A stretch of DNA of 64,000 nucleotides from Streptococcus mitis (lineage in GTDB: Bacteria > Bacillota > Bacilli > Lactobacillales > Streptococcaceae). Position 1 is the stretch's first letter, and the number at the start of each line of letters is the position of its first letter. The notes beneath the pieces were generated by a model, which saw only the letters and a program-made list of their open reading frames with translations, was not told where the DNA came from and did no database searches. The position numbers and the translations under genes are program-made. Shown one piece after another: positions 42,811 through 52,739 of the stretch. The stretch covers positions 1 to 64,000 of the forward strand of contig NZ_CAMHZD010000011.1 of assembly GCF_946190065.1 (NCBI RefSeq). Reading direction: 5' to 3'.

Positions 42811-43851
42811 ATGGCAGAAATTACAGCTAAACTTGTAAAAGAGTTGCGTGAAAAATCTGGTGCCGGTGTTATGGACGCTAAAAAAGCGCTTGTAGAAACA
42901 GACGGTGACATCGAAAAAGCGATTGAATTGCTTCGTGAAAAAGGTATGGCTAAGGCAGCTAAGAAAGCTGACCGTGTTGCTGCAGAAGGTTTGACTGGTG
43001 TTTATGTTAACGGTAATGTTGCAGCAGTTATTGAAGTAAACGCTGAAACTGACTTCGTTGCGAAAAACGCTCAATTCGTTGAATTGGTAAATACTACAGC
43101 TAAAGTTATTGCTGAAGGAAAACCTGCTAATAATGAAGAAGCACTTGCTTTGACAATGCCTTCAGGTGAAACTCTTGAAGCTGCATACGTATCTGCAACA
43201 GCAACTATCGGAGAAAAAATCTCATTCCGTCGCTTTGCATTGATTGAAAAAACAGATGCACAACACTTTGGAGCTTACCAACATAACGGTGGACGTATCG
43301 GTGTTATTTCAGTTGTTGAAGGTGGAGACGAAGCACTTGCTAAACAATTGTCAATGCACATCGCAGCGATGAAACCAACAGTTCTTTCTTACAAAGAATT
43401 GGATGAGCAATTCGTTAAAGATGAGTTGGCACAATTGAACCACGTAATCGACCAAGACAATGAAAGCCGTGCAATGGTTAACAAACCAGCTCTTCCACAC
43501 TTGAAGTATGGCTCAAAATCACAATTGACTGATGAAGTGATCGCCCAAGCTGAAGCTGACATCAAAGCTGAATTGGCTGCAGAAGGCAAACCAGAAAAAA
43601 TCTGGGACAAAATCATCCCAGGTAAAATGGATCGCTTCATGCTTGACAACACTAAAGTTGACCAAGCTTACACACTTCTTGCACAAGTTTACATCATGGA
43701 TGACAGCAAGACAGTTGAAGCATACCTTGAATCAGTCAAAGCTTCAGTAGTTGAGTTCGCTCGCTTTGAAGTTGGTGAAGGTATCGAGAAAGCTGCAAAC
43801 GACTTCGAAGCTGAAGTTGCAGCTACAATGGCAGCAGCCTTGAATAACTAA
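42811..43851 (+). CDS. tsf: Elongation factor Ts
   Basis: EF-Ts exchanges GDP on EF-Tu. The 346-aa protein has the N-terminal UBA-like domain ([20 protein letters not shown]), the TDFVAKN motif and a longer middle insertion (about residues 185-260) typical of streptococci. Biased codon use matches rpsB. Confidence 0.98.
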   Translation: MAEITAKLVKELREKSGAGVMDAKKALVETDGDIEKAIELLREKGMAKAAKKADRVAAEGLTGVYVNGNVAAVIEVNAETDFVAKNAQFVELVNTTAKVIAEGKPANNEEALALTMPSGETLEAAYVSATATIGEKISFRRFALIEKTDAQHFGAYQHNGGRIGVISVVEGGDEALAKQLSMHIAAMKPTVLSYKELDEQFVKDELAQLNHVIDQDNESRAMVNKPALPHLKYGSKSQLTDEVIAQAEADIKAELAAEGKPEKIWDKIIPGKMDRFMLDNTKVDQAYTLLAQVYIMDDSKTVEAYLESVKASVVEFARFEVGEGIEKAANDFEAEVAATMAAALNN

Positions 43852-43855
43852 TAAT

Positions 43856-43884
43856 AAAAAGGAAGCTAAATTGCTTCCTTTTTT
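43856..43884 (+). terminator. Terminator after tsf
   Basis: AAAAGGAAGC, TAAATT and GCTTCCTTTT followed by T residues form a clear intrinsic terminator. Confidence 0.9.
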
Positions 43885-43931
43885 CTATTCAGTAGATTCT
43901 TATAGGGAGAGTTTTCTATTTTAAGGTATAA

Positions 43932-43957
43932 ATAAAAAGCCCTATTATAAGGGCTGA
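43932..43957 (-). terminator. Terminator after cysK
   Basis: On the minus strand AGCCC and GGGCT pair around a short loop and are followed by TTTTTATTT. Confidence 0.8.
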
Positions 43958-43971
43958 GTGTATTTAGGAGA

Positions 43972-44898
43972 CTACACTTCAAATTCATAGAGTGCTGTAG
44001 ACAAATAACGTTCGCCGTTATCTGGTGCTAGAGCAAGGACTTTCTTACCTGTACCTAATTTCTTAGCAACTTCAATTGCTCCATAGATAGCTGCAGCTGA
44101 AGAAATACCAACAAGGAATCCTTCTTTTCCACCAATCTCACGGCCAAGTGCGAGAGCATCGTCTGACGTTACACGAACGATACCATCATAGGCGTTTGTA
44201 TCCAGTGTATCAGGAATAAATCCAGCTGAGATACCTTGAATTTTGTGAGGGCCAGGCTTTTCACCAGATAGAATAGCAGATTCATCTGCTTCTACTGCAT
44301 AAACTTGAATACCTGAATTTGCTGTTTTGAGTGCATGAGAAACACCAGAAATTGTTCCACCGGTACCAACTCCAGCAACAAAGGCATCTAATCCATCTTT
44401 ACCGAAAGCAGCTAGTATCTCAGCTCCTGTTGTTCTTTCGTGTACTTCTGGATTAGCTGGATTGTCAAATTGAAGTGGGAGGAAACCATCACGTTCAGCA
44501 GCGATTTCTTGGGCCTTAGCAATAGCACCTTTCATTCCTTCGCTACCAGGAGTTAGGACGAGTTCAGCACCATAAGCTTGGATAATTTTACGTCGTTCTA
44601 CACTCATCGTTTCAGGCATAACGATGACAACTTTATACCCTTTAGCAGCACCTACCCATGAAAGTCCAATACCAGTATTTCCACTTGTTGCTTCGACAAT
44701 AGTAGAACCTGGTTTTAGAATACCGTCTTGTTCAGCTTTTTCAATCATGCTAAGGGCAATACGATCTTTTACAGATGAACCAGGGTTAAATGCTTCAAGC
44801 TTTACATAAACGTCTGCAGCACCTTCTGGCACGATGTTATTGAGTTTAACAATCGGTGTTTGTCCGATTAGTTCAGTAATGTTGTTATAAATAGACAT
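43972..44898 (-). CDS. cysK: Cysteine synthase (O-acetylserine sulfhydrylase)
   Basis: This PLP enzyme makes cysteine from O-acetylserine and sulfide. The 308-aa protein has the PLP lysine in [10 protein letters not shown], the substrate loop [10 protein letters not shown] and the phosphate-binding [10 protein letters not shown]. Full length. It is transcribed alone. Confidence 0.97.
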   Translation of the reverse strand: MSIYNNITELIGQTPIVKLNNIVPEGAADVYVKLEAFNPGSSVKDRIALSMIEKAEQDGILKPGSTIVEATSGNTGIGLSWVGAAKGYKVVIVMPETMSVERRKIIQAYGAELVLTPGSEGMKGAIAKAQEIAAERDGFLPLQFDNPANPEVHERTTGAEILAAFGKDGLDAFVAGVGTGGTISGVSHALKTANSGIQVYAVEADESAILSGEKPGPHKIQGISAGFIPDTLDTNAYDGIVRVTSDDALALGREIGGKEGFLVGISSAAAIYGAIEVAKKLGTGKKVLALAPDNGERYLSTALYEFEV

Positions 44899-44960
44899 AT
44901 GGATACCTCTTTGTATAAGATATTTCTAGTATAACGCTATCTATACCATTTGTAAAATAT

Positions 44961-44991
44961 AGAAATCCTATCGAAGCGATAGGATTTTTTT
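44961..44991. terminator. Hairpin between cysK and a small gene
   Basis: AATCCTATCG, AAG and CGATAGGATT with a T run on the plus strand and A/T on the other. It lies 4 nt after the stop of the 46-aa ORF and 60 bp upstream of cysK. Confidence 0.75.
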
Positions 44992-44994
44992 ATA

Positions 44995-45135
44995 TCACAA
45001 GTCTAAGCCATTAATTTTTAAGCGATTGTGATAGGCTAATTCTAGTAGATATTGTCCATATTCTTTGATAAGAGTTTCTTTGTTTTGCTCGCTAAAGTTA
45101 CCAGCGAGTCCTTGAATGAATTTACCAAATGCCAT
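44995..45135 (-). CDS. Small protein, 46 aa, downstream of yigZ
   Basis: This ORF starts MAFGKFIQGLAGNFSEQNK and ends RLKINGLDL. A good Shine-Dalgarno (AAAGGAG) precedes the ATG, and it lies 15 bp after yigZ on the same strand, with a hairpin after the stop. The sequence resembles the first segment of small bacterial PH-like proteins (a G-x-L-x-G-N start and an EYGQYLLE-x-AY stretch), so it may be a reduced member or remnant of such a gene. Function is unknown. Confidence 0.7.
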   Translation of the reverse strand: MAFGKFIQGLAGNFSEQNKETLIKEYGQYLLELAYHNRLKINGLDL

Positions 45136-45150
45136 ATTTTTCTCCTTTAT

Positions 45151-45786
45151 TTACACTAAGTTTACAGGAACTTCAACTTCTCGTAAACCTTGATCAGTTA
45201 AAGTGACTTTTCCATTAAAAAACTCTACAAGCGCAGCTTTAATAGTTTCTTTTTCTTCTTTGTCAACATAAATCATCGTATCGACTTGATCTGTAAAGTT
45301 TGTATCCAGTTCCATGAGATTATGTTCCTTAAGGAAGTTACTGTACTCTTGGTACTGAGCGTAAGACATTTGAATAGCAATGCCAGCCTGTTCCTTTATT
45401 TCAATGATGCCAATTTCTTTGACAGCTAAGGCGACACTACCTGCGTAGGCACGAATCAATCCTCCAGCGCCTAGTTTAATGCCACCAAAGTAGCGTGTCA
45501 CTACCACACAGACATTAGTAAGATTGTGATTTTCTAGTACCCCAAGCATGGGAACTCCAGCAGTACCACTGGGCTCACCATCATCACTTGTACGTTTGAT
45601 TTCACTACGTTCTCCAATAATGAAGGCAGAGCAGTTATGCGTAGCTTTGTAGTGCTCTTTCTTGATGGCAGTAATGAAGTTACGAGCCTCTTCTTCGTTA
45701 TAAACATGCTTGGCATGACAGATAAAGCGGGATTTTTTGATTTCTTCTTGGACTTGTCCGTCCTCTTTAATTGTTCTAAATTCCAT
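45151..45786 (-). CDS. yigZ: YigZ/IMPACT-family protein
   Basis: The 211-aa protein has the UPF0029 (Impact) N-terminal domain with KKSRFICHAKHV, the signature TSDDGEPSGTAGVPML and TRYFGGIKLGAGGLIRAY, and a small C-terminal DUF1949 domain. The family is linked to translation stress control in eukaryotes; the bacterial role is unsettled. It is divergent from comFA. Confidence 0.93.
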   Translation of the reverse strand: MEFRTIKEDGQVQEEIKKSRFICHAKHVYNEEEARNFITAIKKEHYKATHNCSAFIIGERSEIKRTSDDGEPSGTAGVPMLGVLENHNLTNVCVVVTRYFGGIKLGAGGLIRAYAGSVALAVKEIGIIEIKEQAGIAIQMSYAQYQEYSNFLKEHNLMELDTNFTDQVDTMIYVDKEEKETIKAALVEFFNGKVTLTDQGLREVEVPVNLV

Positions 45787-45827
45787 GATTTAATTGTACT
45801 AAAAAATCATCTAAAGCGCTAGATTTT

Positions 45828-45835
45828 TACGAATA
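45828..45835 (+). promoter_or_regulatory. ComX cin-box of comFA
   Basis: TACGAATA is an exact cin-box preceded by a T run. It ends only 7 bp before the comFA start codon. Confidence 0.85.
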
Positions 45836-45842
45836 AAGAAGT

Positions 45843-47141
45843 ATGAAAGTAAATCCAAATTATCTCGGTCGGTTGTTTACGGAGAATGAATTAACTAAAG
45901 AGGAACGTCAGTTGGCGGAGAAATTTCCAGCAATGAGAAAGGAGAAGGGGAAATTTTTCTGTCAACGTTGTAATAGTATTATTCCAGAGGAGTGGTATTT
46001 GCCTATCGGTGCTTACTATTGTCGAGAGTGCTTGCTGATGAAGCGAGTCAGGAGTGACCAAGCTTTATACTATTTTCCACAGGAGGATTTTCCTAAACAG
46101 GATGTTCTTAAATGGCGTGGTCAATTAACTCCTTTTCAAGAAAAGGTGTCAGAGGGATTGATTCAAGCAGTAGACAAGCAGGAACCAACCTTGGTTCACG
46201 CTGTAACAGGAGCTGGAAAGACAGAAATGATTTATCAAGTAGTAGCTAAAGTGATCAATGCGGGTGGGGTAGTATGCTTGGCTAGTCCTCGCATAGATGT
46301 TTGTTTGGAGCTGTATAAGCGCCTGCAAGATGATTTTGCTTGCAAGATATCTTTACTACACGGAGAATCAGAGCCGTATTTTCGAACACCACTAGTTGTT
46401 GCGACGACCCATCAGTTATTGAAGTTTTATCAAGCTTTTGATTTGCTGATAGTGGATGAAGTAGATGCCTTTCCTTATGTTGACAATTCCACGCTTTACC
46501 ATGCTGTCAAGAATAGTGTAAAGGAGAATGGCTTGAGAATCTTTTTAACAGCAACTTCTACAGATGAGTTAGATAGGAAGGTTCGCATCGGAGAATTAAA
46601 ACGATTGAGTTTACCAAGACGATTTCATGGAAATCCTTTGATTATTCCTAAACCTGTCTGGTTATCAGATTTTAATCACTGTTTAGAGAAAAGTCGGTTG
46701 TCACCAAAGCTAAAGTCTTATATTGAGAAGCAGAGAAAGACAGCTTATCCGTTACTCATTTTTGCTTCAGAAATTAAGAAAGGGGAGCAATTAAAAGAAG
46801 TCTTACAGAAGGAATTTCCGCATGAGAAAATTGGTTTTGTGTCTTCAGTTACGGAAGATCGATTAGAGCAGGTACAAGCTTTTCGAGATGGAGAACTGAC
46901 AATACTTATCAGTACGACAATCTTGGAGCGTGGAGTTACCTTCCCTTGTGTAGATGTTTTTGTAGTAGAAGCCAACCATCGTCTGTTTACCAAATCTAGT
47001 TTGATTCAGATTGGTGGACGAGTTGGACGAAGCATGGATAGACCGACAGGAGATCTGCTTTTCTTCCATGACGGGTTAAATACTTCAATCAAAAAGGCAA
47101 TTAAGGAAATTCAACAGATGAATAAGGAGGCGGGTCTATGA
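45843..47141 (+). CDS. comFA: Competence helicase ComFA
   Basis: ComFA is a DEAD-type ATPase that helps bring transforming DNA through the membrane. The 432-aa protein has a four-cysteine zinc finger near the N-terminus (FCQRCNSI and YYCRECLL), Walker A AVTGAGKTEM, Walker B LLIVDEVDAFPY and motif VI IQIGGRVGRSMD. The cin-box puts it under ComX. Because the box is so near the ATG, the message would be almost leaderless; the next in-frame ATG is at residue 31. comFC follows with a 4-nt overlap. Confidence 0.96.
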   Translation: MKVNPNYLGRLFTENELTKEERQLAEKFPAMRKEKGKFFCQRCNSIIPEEWYLPIGAYYCRECLLMKRVRSDQALYYFPQEDFPKQDVLKWRGQLTPFQEKVSEGLIQAVDKQEPTLVHAVTGAGKTEMIYQVVAKVINAGGVVCLASPRIDVCLELYKRLQDDFACKISLLHGESEPYFRTPLVVATTHQLLKFYQAFDLLIVDEVDAFPYVDNSTLYHAVKNSVKENGLRIFLTATSTDELDRKVRIGELKRLSLPRRFHGNPLIIPKPVWLSDFNHCLEKSRLSPKLKSYIEKQRKTAYPLLIFASEIKKGEQLKEVLQKEFPHEKIGFVSSVTEDRLEQVQAFRDGELTILISTTILERGVTFPCVDVFVVEANHRLFTKSSLIQIGGRVGRSMDRPTGDLLFFHDGLNTSIKKAIKEIQQMNKEAGL

Positions 47142-47800
47142 AGTGTTTATTATGTGGGCAGACTATGAAGGCTGTTTTAACTTTCAGTAGTCTTTTACTT
47201 CTGAAGAATGATGCCTCCTGTCTTTGTTTAGATTGTGATTCTACTTTTGAGAGAATTGGAGAAGAGTACTGTCCAAACTGTATGAAAACAGAATTGTCAA
47301 CAAAGTGTCAAGATTGTCAATTTTGGTGTAAAGAAGGAGTTGAAGTCAGTCATAGAGCGATTTTTATTTACAATCAAGCTATGAAGGATTTTTTCAGTCG
47401 GTATAAGTTTGATGGAGACTTCCTTTTAAGAAAAGTTTTTGCTTCAGTTTTAAGTGAGGAGTTAAAAAAGTACAAAGAGTATCAATTTGTCGTCATTCCC
47501 CTAAGTCCTGAAAGATTGCTCGAGAGGGGATTTAATCAGGTTGAAGGTTTAGTTGAAGCAGCAGGGTTCTCTTTTCAAGACTTACTAGAGAAGAGAGAAG
47601 AACGGGCTAGTTCTTCTAAAAATCGTTCAGAACGCTTGGCAACAGAACTTCCTTTCTTTGTCAAAAGTGGAGTCACTATTCCTAAAAAAATCCTACTTAT
47701 AGATGATATTTATACTACTGGAACAACTATAAATCGTGTGAAGAAACTGTTGGAAGAAACTGGTGCTGAGGATGTGAAAACATTTTCCCTTGTAAGATGA
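47138..47800 (+). CDS. comFC: Competence protein ComFC
   Basis: ComFC is a phosphoribosyltransferase-like protein that works with ComFA and DprA in transformation. The 220-aa protein has a zinc-ribbon N-terminus (CLLCGQ, CLDCD, CPNCM, CQDC) and the PRPP-type loop KKILLIDDIYTTGTTI. It overlaps comFA by ATGA. Confidence 0.96.
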   Translation: MKCLLCGQTMKAVLTFSSLLLLKNDASCLCLDCDSTFERIGEEYCPNCMKTELSTKCQDCQFWCKEGVEVSHRAIFIYNQAMKDFFSRYKFDGDFLLRKVFASVLSEELKKYKEYQFVVIPLSPERLLERGFNQVEGLVEAAGFSFQDLLEKREERASSSKNRSERLATELPFFVKSGVTIPKKILLIDDIYTTGTTINRVKKLLEETGAEDVKTFSLVR

Positions 47801-47809
47801 GGAAAAAAT

Positions 47810-47838
47810 TTGCAAAAATAAAATGAAAGCGTTATAAT
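47810..47838 (+). promoter_or_regulatory. Promoter of hpf
   Basis: TTGCAA (47810-47815), a 17-bp spacer and TATAAT (47833-47838). The stretch ATGAAAGCGTTATAA resembles a CcpA cre site but lacks the conserved C near its end. Confidence 0.75.
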
Positions 47839-47879
47839 GAAATCAGAAAAACAAAAATGTTTAGAAAGAAGGTACTCAT

Positions 47880-48428
47880 ATGATTAAATATAGTATCCGT
47901 GGTGAAAACCTAGAAGTAACAGAAGCAATTCGTGATTATGTAGTTTCTAAACTCGAAAAGATCGAAAAGTATTTTCAAGCTGAACAAGAGTTGGATGCTC
48001 GAGTTAACTTGAAGGTGTATCGTGAAAAAACGGCTAAAGTGGAGGTAACGATTCCACTTGGATCAATTACTCTTCGTGCAGAAGATGTGTCTCAAGATAT
48101 GTATGGTTCAATAGACCTTGTAACCGATAAAATTGAACGTCAGATTCGTAAGAATAAAACAAAAATCGAGCGTAAAAATAAAAACAAGGTAGCAACTAGT
48201 CAATTATTTACAGATGCTTTGGTGGAAGATACAAATGTTGTCCAATCTAGAGTGGTTCGTTCAAAACAAATTGATTTAAAACCAATGGATTTGGAAGAAG
48301 CTATTCTACAGATGGATTTGTTGGGACATGATTTCTTTATCTATGTGGATGTTGAAGATCAGACAACCAATGTGATTTATCGTCGTGAGGATGGCGAGAT
48401 TGGCTTGTTAGAAGTTAAAGAATCTTAA
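47880..48428 (+). CDS. hpf: Long-form ribosome hibernation factor HPF
   Basis: HPF joins two 70S ribosomes into inactive dimers in stationary phase. The 182-aa protein has the RaiA-like N-domain (MIKYSIRGENLEVTEAIRDY) and the C-terminal dimerisation domain (KPMDLEEAILQMDLLGHDFFIY), so it is the long form. The promoter may respond to carbon state. Confidence 0.97.
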   Translation: MIKYSIRGENLEVTEAIRDYVVSKLEKIEKYFQAEQELDARVNLKVYREKTAKVEVTIPLGSITLRAEDVSQDMYGSIDLVTDKIERQIRKNKTKIERKNKNKVATSQLFTDALVEDTNVVQSRVVRSKQIDLKPMDLEEAILQMDLLGHDFFIYVDVEDQTTNVIYRREDGEIGLLEVKES

Positions 48429-48442
48429 TTTCAATATGTGTA

Positions 48443-48475
48443 AAGGAAGGTTTACTGAATTGTAAACCTCCTTTT
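48443..48475 (+). terminator. Terminator after hpf
   Basis: AAGGAAGGTTTAC and GTAAACCTCCTT pair around TGAATT and are followed by T residues. Confidence 0.85.
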
Positions 48476-48538
48476 TCTTATAATTGATAGAATTACTGAT
48501 TACACTTTTAAAAAGTCGCTTTTTGGTGGTTATTATGG

Positions 48539-48544
48539 TATAAT
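48539..48544 (+). promoter_or_regulatory. -10 element of the gdpP operon
   Basis: TATAAT lies 20 bp before the chosen gdpP start. An ATG at 48543 overlaps it and cannot be the translation start from this promoter. Confidence 0.75.
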
Positions 48545-48563
48545 GGGTGCCAAGAGGTTTGGA

Positions 48564-50537
48564 ATGAAAAAATTTTATGTAAGTCCTATTTTCCCCTTAA
48601 TATTAGGAATAGTGGCGTTCGGAGTGCTATCTGTGCAACTTGTTTTTGTAACGAATACACTGGTAACGCTATTTCTTTTGCTACTTATTTTGGGTTCATA
48701 TATTTTACTATTCATCCATCAGAGAGACTACTACTCAAAGAGTGAAGTAGAACAAATCCAGTATGTAAACCACCAAGCTGAAGATAGTTTGACAACCTTG
48801 TTAGAACAGATGCCTGTCGGAGTTATTAAACTAGACTTATCGTCAGGTGAAGTTGAATGGTTCAATCCTTACGCTGAATTGATTTTGACTAATGAAGTGG
48901 GCGAGATTGATGTTGCATTAATTCAAACAATTATAAAGGCGTCTGTGGGGAATCCAGGTTCTTATGCAACCTTAGGTGAGATCCGTTATTCGGTTCATAT
49001 GGACAAGGTATCTGGAGTTCTTTACTTCTTTGATGTGTCTGGAGAATACGAAGCGACTGTTGAGTTAGTTACGAGTAGACCTGTTATTGGGATTGTCTCC
49101 GTTGACAACTATGATGACTTAGAAGATGAAACATCGGAGTCTGATATCAGTCATATTAATAGTTTTGTAGCCAATTTTGTTTCAGAATTTGCTGGGAAGC
49201 ATGCCATGTTCTCTCGTCGAGTGAGTATGGACCGCTTTTATCTATTTACGGACTACACAGTGCTTGAGGGATTGATGAATGATAAATTTTCTGTGATTGA
49301 TGCATTCAGAGAAGAGTCGAAACAGAGACAGTTGCCTTTGACCTTAAGTATGGGATTTTCTTATGGTGATGGAAATCACGATGAAATCGGGAAAGTTGCA
49401 TTGCTCAACTTGAACTTGGCTGAAGTGCGTGGTGGCGACCAAGTGGTTGTCAAGGAGAATGACGAAACGAAAAATCCCGTTTATTTTGGTGGTGGGTCTG
49501 CTGCGTCAATCAAGCGTACACGAACTCGTACGCGTGCTATGATGACAGCTATTTCAGATAAGATTCGGAGTGTGGATCAGGTTTTTGTAGTTGGTCACAA
49601 AAATCTGGATATGGATGCTTTGGGCTCTGCTGTAGGTATGCAGTTATTTGCTAGTAATGTGACTGAAAATAGTTATGCTCTTTATGACGAAGAACAAATG
49701 TCTCCGGATATTGAACGAGCTGTTTCATTCTTAGAAAAAGAAGGCGTTACAAAGTTGTTGTCTGTTAAGGATGCAATGGGGATGGTGACCAATCGTTCTT
49801 TGTTGATTCTTGTAGACCATTCAAAGACAGCCTTAACTTTATCAAAAGATTTTTATGATTTGTTTACCCAAACCATCGTTATTGACCACCACAGACGGGA
49901 TCAGGATTTTCCAGATAATGCAGTTATCACTTATATCGAAAGTGGTGCAAGCAGTGCCAGTGAGTTGGTAACAGAATTGATTCAGTTCCAAAATTCTAAG
50001 AAGAATCGTCTGACTCGTATGCAAGCAAGTGTCTTGATGGCTGGTATGATGCTGGATACTAAAAATTTCACTTCTAGAGTAACCAGTCGAACATTTGATG
50101 TTGCTAGCTATCTCAGAACGCGCGGAAGTGATAGTATTGCTATTCAAGAAATGGCTGCGACAGATTTTGAAGAATATCGTGAGGTCAACGAACTTATTTT
50201 ACAGGGGCGTAAATTAGGTTCAGATGTACTCATAGCAGAGGCTAAGGACTCGAAATGCTATGACACAGTTGTTATTAGTAAGGCAGCAGATGCCATGTTA
50301 GCTATGTCAGGTATTGAAGCGAGTTTTGTTCTTGCGAAGAATACACAAGGATTTATCTCTATCTCAGCTCGAAGTCGTAGTAAATTGAATGTACAACGGA
50401 TTATGGAAGAGCTGGGAGGTGGAGGCCACTTTAATTTAGCAGCAGCTCAAATTAAGGATTTAACCTTGTCAGAAGCAGGTGAAAAACTGACAGAAATTGT
50501 ATTAAATGAAATAAAGGAAAAGGAGAAAGAAGAATGA
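48564..50537 (+). CDS. gdpP: Cyclic-di-AMP phosphodiesterase GdpP (Pde1)
   Basis: GdpP hydrolyses c-di-AMP to pApA. The start at 48564 gives 657 aa. There are two N-terminal transmembrane helices ([20 protein letters not shown] and the next), a degenerate PAS domain, a degenerate GGDEF domain (residues about 165-300), and DHH/DHHA1 catalytic domains with [25 protein letters not shown] and [10 protein letters not shown]. It overlaps rplI by 4 nt. Confidence 0.96.
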   Translation: MKKFYVSPIFPLILGIVAFGVLSVQLVFVTNTLVTLFLLLLILGSYILLFIHQRDYYSKSEVEQIQYVNHQAEDSLTTLLEQMPVGVIKLDLSSGEVEWFNPYAELILTNEVGEIDVALIQTIIKASVGNPGSYATLGEIRYSVHMDKVSGVLYFFDVSGEYEATVELVTSRPVIGIVSVDNYDDLEDETSESDISHINSFVANFVSEFAGKHAMFSRRVSMDRFYLFTDYTVLEGLMNDKFSVIDAFREESKQRQLPLTLSMGFSYGDGNHDEIGKVALLNLNLAEVRGGDQVVVKENDETKNPVYFGGGSAASIKRTRTRTRAMMTAISDKIRSVDQVFVVGHKNLDMDALGSAVGMQLFASNVTENSYALYDEEQMSPDIERAVSFLEKEGVTKLLSVKDAMGMVTNRSLLILVDHSKTALTLSKDFYDLFTQTIVIDHHRRDQDFPDNAVITYIESGASSASELVTELIQFQNSKKNRLTRMQASVLMAGMMLDTKNFTSRVTSRTFDVASYLRTRGSDSIAIQEMAATDFEEYREVNELILQGRKLGSDVLIAEAKDSKCYDTVVISKAADAMLAMSGIEASFVLAKNTQGFISISARSRSKLNVQRIMEELGGGGHFNLAAAQIKDLTLSEAGEKLTEIVLNEIKEKEKEE

Positions 50538-50986
50538 AAGTAATCTTTTTAGCAGATGTCAAAGGAAAAGGTAAAAAAGGAGAAATTAAGGAAGTACCAA
50601 CAGGGTATGCGCAAAACTTTCTTATCAAAAAGAACCTAGCAAAAGAAGCGACTGCTCAAGCTGTAGGTGAACTTCGTGGTAAACAAAAATCCGAAGAAAA
50701 AGCTCACGCTGAGATGATTGCAGAAGCAAAAGCAATTAAAGCCCAACTAGAAGCAGAAGAAACGGTTGTAGAATTTGTTGAAAAGGTTGGTCCAGATGGC
50801 CGTACTTTTGGTTCTATTACCAATAAGAAGATTGCAGAAGAACTGCAAAAGCAATTTGGAATTAAGATTGATAAACGTCATATTCAAGTACAAGCTCCGA
50901 TTCGAGCAGTTGGTTTGATTGATGTACCAGTGAAAATCTATCAAGATATCACAAGTGTGATCAATCTTCGTGTGAAAGAAGGGTAA
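50534..50986 (+). CDS. rplI: 50S ribosomal protein L9
   Basis: The 150-aa protein has the L9 N-domain ([21 protein letters not shown] and [12 protein letters not shown]), the long connecting helix and the C-domain ([13 protein letters not shown]). It is coupled to gdpP by overlap and precedes dnaB, a widely conserved trio. Confidence 0.98.
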   Translation: MKVIFLADVKGKGKKGEIKEVPTGYAQNFLIKKNLAKEATAQAVGELRGKQKSEEKAHAEMIAEAKAIKAQLEAEETVVEFVEKVGPDGRTFGSITNKKIAEELQKQFGIKIDKRHIQVQAPIRAVGLIDVPVKIYQDITSVINLRVKEG

Positions 50987-51029
50987 ATTTACACTTTCTT
51001 GACAAGATTGTAAAAGGAAGGGAAGTCTG

Positions 51030-52382
51030 ATGGCAGAAGTAGAAGAGTTACGAGTACAACCTCAAGATATCTTGGCTGAGCAATCCGTTTTAGGGGCTAT
51101 CTTTATTGACGAGAGTAAGCTTGTTTTTGTGCGAGAATATATTGAGTCTCGGGACTTTTTTAAGTATGCCCATCGTTTGATTTTCCAAGCCATGGTAGAT
51201 TTATCCGATCGTGGCGATGCTATAGATGCAACAACAGTTCGTACCATTCTTGATAATCAAGGTGATTTGCAGAATATTGGTGGCCTTTCTTATTTGGTTG
51301 AGATTGTCAATTCTGTGCCAACTTCTGCTAATGCGGAGTATTATGCTAAAATCGTTGCAGAGAAGGCCATGCTACGGCGATTAATCGCCAAGTTGACAGA
51401 GTCTGTCAATCAAGCTTACGAGGCTTCGCAACCAGCTGATGAAATCATTGCTCAGGCAGAAAAAGGACTGATTGATGTCAGTGAAAATGCTAATCGAAGT
51501 GGATTTAAGAATATTCGAGATGTGTTGAATGTCAACTTTGGAAATCTGGAGGCTCGCTCTCAACAAACGACTGATATTACAGGTATTGCTACGGGCTATC
51601 GTGATTTGGATCATATGACGACTGGACTTCATGAGGAGGAGTTGATTATCCTAGCAGCCCGTCCGGCGGTTGGTAAGACAGCCTTTGCCTTGAATATTGC
51701 TCAGAACATTGGGACTAAGTTGGACAAGACGGTAGCTATCTTTTCACTGGAAATGGGTGCGGAAAGTCTAGTAGACCGTATGTTGGCGGCCGAAGGCTTG
51801 GTGGAGTCTCATTCTATCCGTACGGGTCAATTGACTGATGAGGAGTGGCAAAAGTATACCATTGCTCAAGGGAATCTAGCAAACGCGAGTATCTATATCG
51901 ATGATACACCAGGGATTCGGATCACGGAAATTCGTTCGCGCTCACGTAAACTGGCTCAAGAAACTGGAAATCTTGGTTTGATTTTGATTGACTATTTACA
52001 GCTTATCACGGGAACTGGTCGAGAAAACCGTCAACAAGAGGTTTCAGAAATTTCACGTCAGTTGAAAATTTTAGCTAAGGAACTGAAGGTTCCAGTAATC
52101 GCTCTAAGTCAGCTTTCTCGTGGCGTAGAACAACGTCAGGATAAGAGACCGGTCTTGTCTGATATTCGTGAATCTGGGTCTATTGAGCAGGACGCTGATA
52201 TCGTAGCCTTTCTTTATCGAGACGACTACTATGAGCGTGGTGGTGAAGAAGAGGAAGGCATACCGAATAATAAGGTAGAAGTTATTATCGAGAAAAACCG
52301 TAGTGGAGCTCGTGGAACGGTGGAATTAATTTTCCAAAAAGAATACAATAAATTTTCAAGTATCTCAAAGAGGGAGGCATAA
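51030..52382 (+). CDS. dnaB: Replicative DNA helicase DnaB (DnaC in Bacillus)
   Basis: The 450-aa hexameric helicase has an N-terminal helical domain (PQDILAEQSVLGAIFID), a RecA-like core with Walker A ARPAVGKTAFAL, Walker B LILIDYLQLI and the arginine-finger region. Full length. It starts 43 bp after rplI. Confidence 0.98.
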   Translation: MAEVEELRVQPQDILAEQSVLGAIFIDESKLVFVREYIESRDFFKYAHRLIFQAMVDLSDRGDAIDATTVRTILDNQGDLQNIGGLSYLVEIVNSVPTSANAEYYAKIVAEKAMLRRLIAKLTESVNQAYEASQPADEIIAQAEKGLIDVSENANRSGFKNIRDVLNVNFGNLEARSQQTTDITGIATGYRDLDHMTTGLHEEELIILAARPAVGKTAFALNIAQNIGTKLDKTVAIFSLEMGAESLVDRMLAAEGLVESHSIRTGQLTDEEWQKYTIAQGNLANASIYIDDTPGIRITEIRSRSRKLAQETGNLGLILIDYLQLITGTGRENRQQEVSEISRQLKILAKELKVPVIALSQLSRGVEQRQDKRPVLSDIRESGSIEQDADIVAFLYRDDYYERGGEEEEGIPNNKVEVIIEKNRSGARGTVELIFQKEYNKFSSISKREA

Positions 52383-52383
52383 G

Positions 52384-52650
52384 ATGTCAGATGCATTTAC
52401 AGATGTAGCCAAGATGAAAAAAATAAAAGAAGAAATCAAGGCACATGAGGGACAAGTCGTAGAAATGACTTTGGAGAATGGTCGTAAGCGCCAAAAAAAT
52501 AGATTGGGTAAGCTAATTGAGGTTTATCCATCCCTATTTATCGTTGAATTTGGGAACGTTGAAGGAGATAAACAAGCTAATGTTTACGTTGAATCCTTTA
52601 CTTACTCAGATATCCTTACAGAAAAGAATTTGATTCATTATCTTGACTAA
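52384..52650 (+). CDS. veg: Veg-family protein
   Basis: The 88-aa protein has the Veg signature (VEMTLENGRKRQKNR, GKLIEVYPSLFIVEF). It starts one base after the dnaB stop, so it is the last gene of the gdpP-rplI-dnaB run. In Bacillus Veg affects biofilm formation; no function is known in streptococci. Confidence 0.9.
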   Translation: MSDAFTDVAKMKKIKEEIKAHEGQVVEMTLENGRKRQKNRLGKLIEVYPSLFIVEFGNVEGDKQANVYVESFTYSDILTEKNLIHYLD

Positions 52651-52681
52651 AGTGAGAAATTTTCTCACTTTTTCTTTTTTT
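52650..52681 (+). terminator. Terminator after veg
   Basis: AAGTGAGAAA and TTTTCTCACTT form a stem followed by T residues, just past the stop codon. Confidence 0.85.
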
Positions 52682-52682
52682 C

Positions 52683-52690
52683 TCCGAATA
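52683..52690 (+). promoter_or_regulatory. ComX cin-box of cbpD
   Basis: TCCGAATA matches TACGAATA at seven of eight bases and follows a T-rich tract. It lies about 50 bp before cbpD. Confidence 0.75.
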
Positions 52691-52739
52691 GTTTAAGTGA
52701 AGGTAATCTTCGATTTATATTATTTTTCAAGGAGGAAGA

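Noticed and set aside
47824-47838. cre site for CcpA before hpf
   Set aside because: The match lacks the conserved C in the right half, so it is only mentioned as a possibility in the promoter entry.
48543-48563. Upstream ATG of gdpP
   Set aside because: It overlaps the -10 TATAAT, so it cannot be in the transcript from that promoter.
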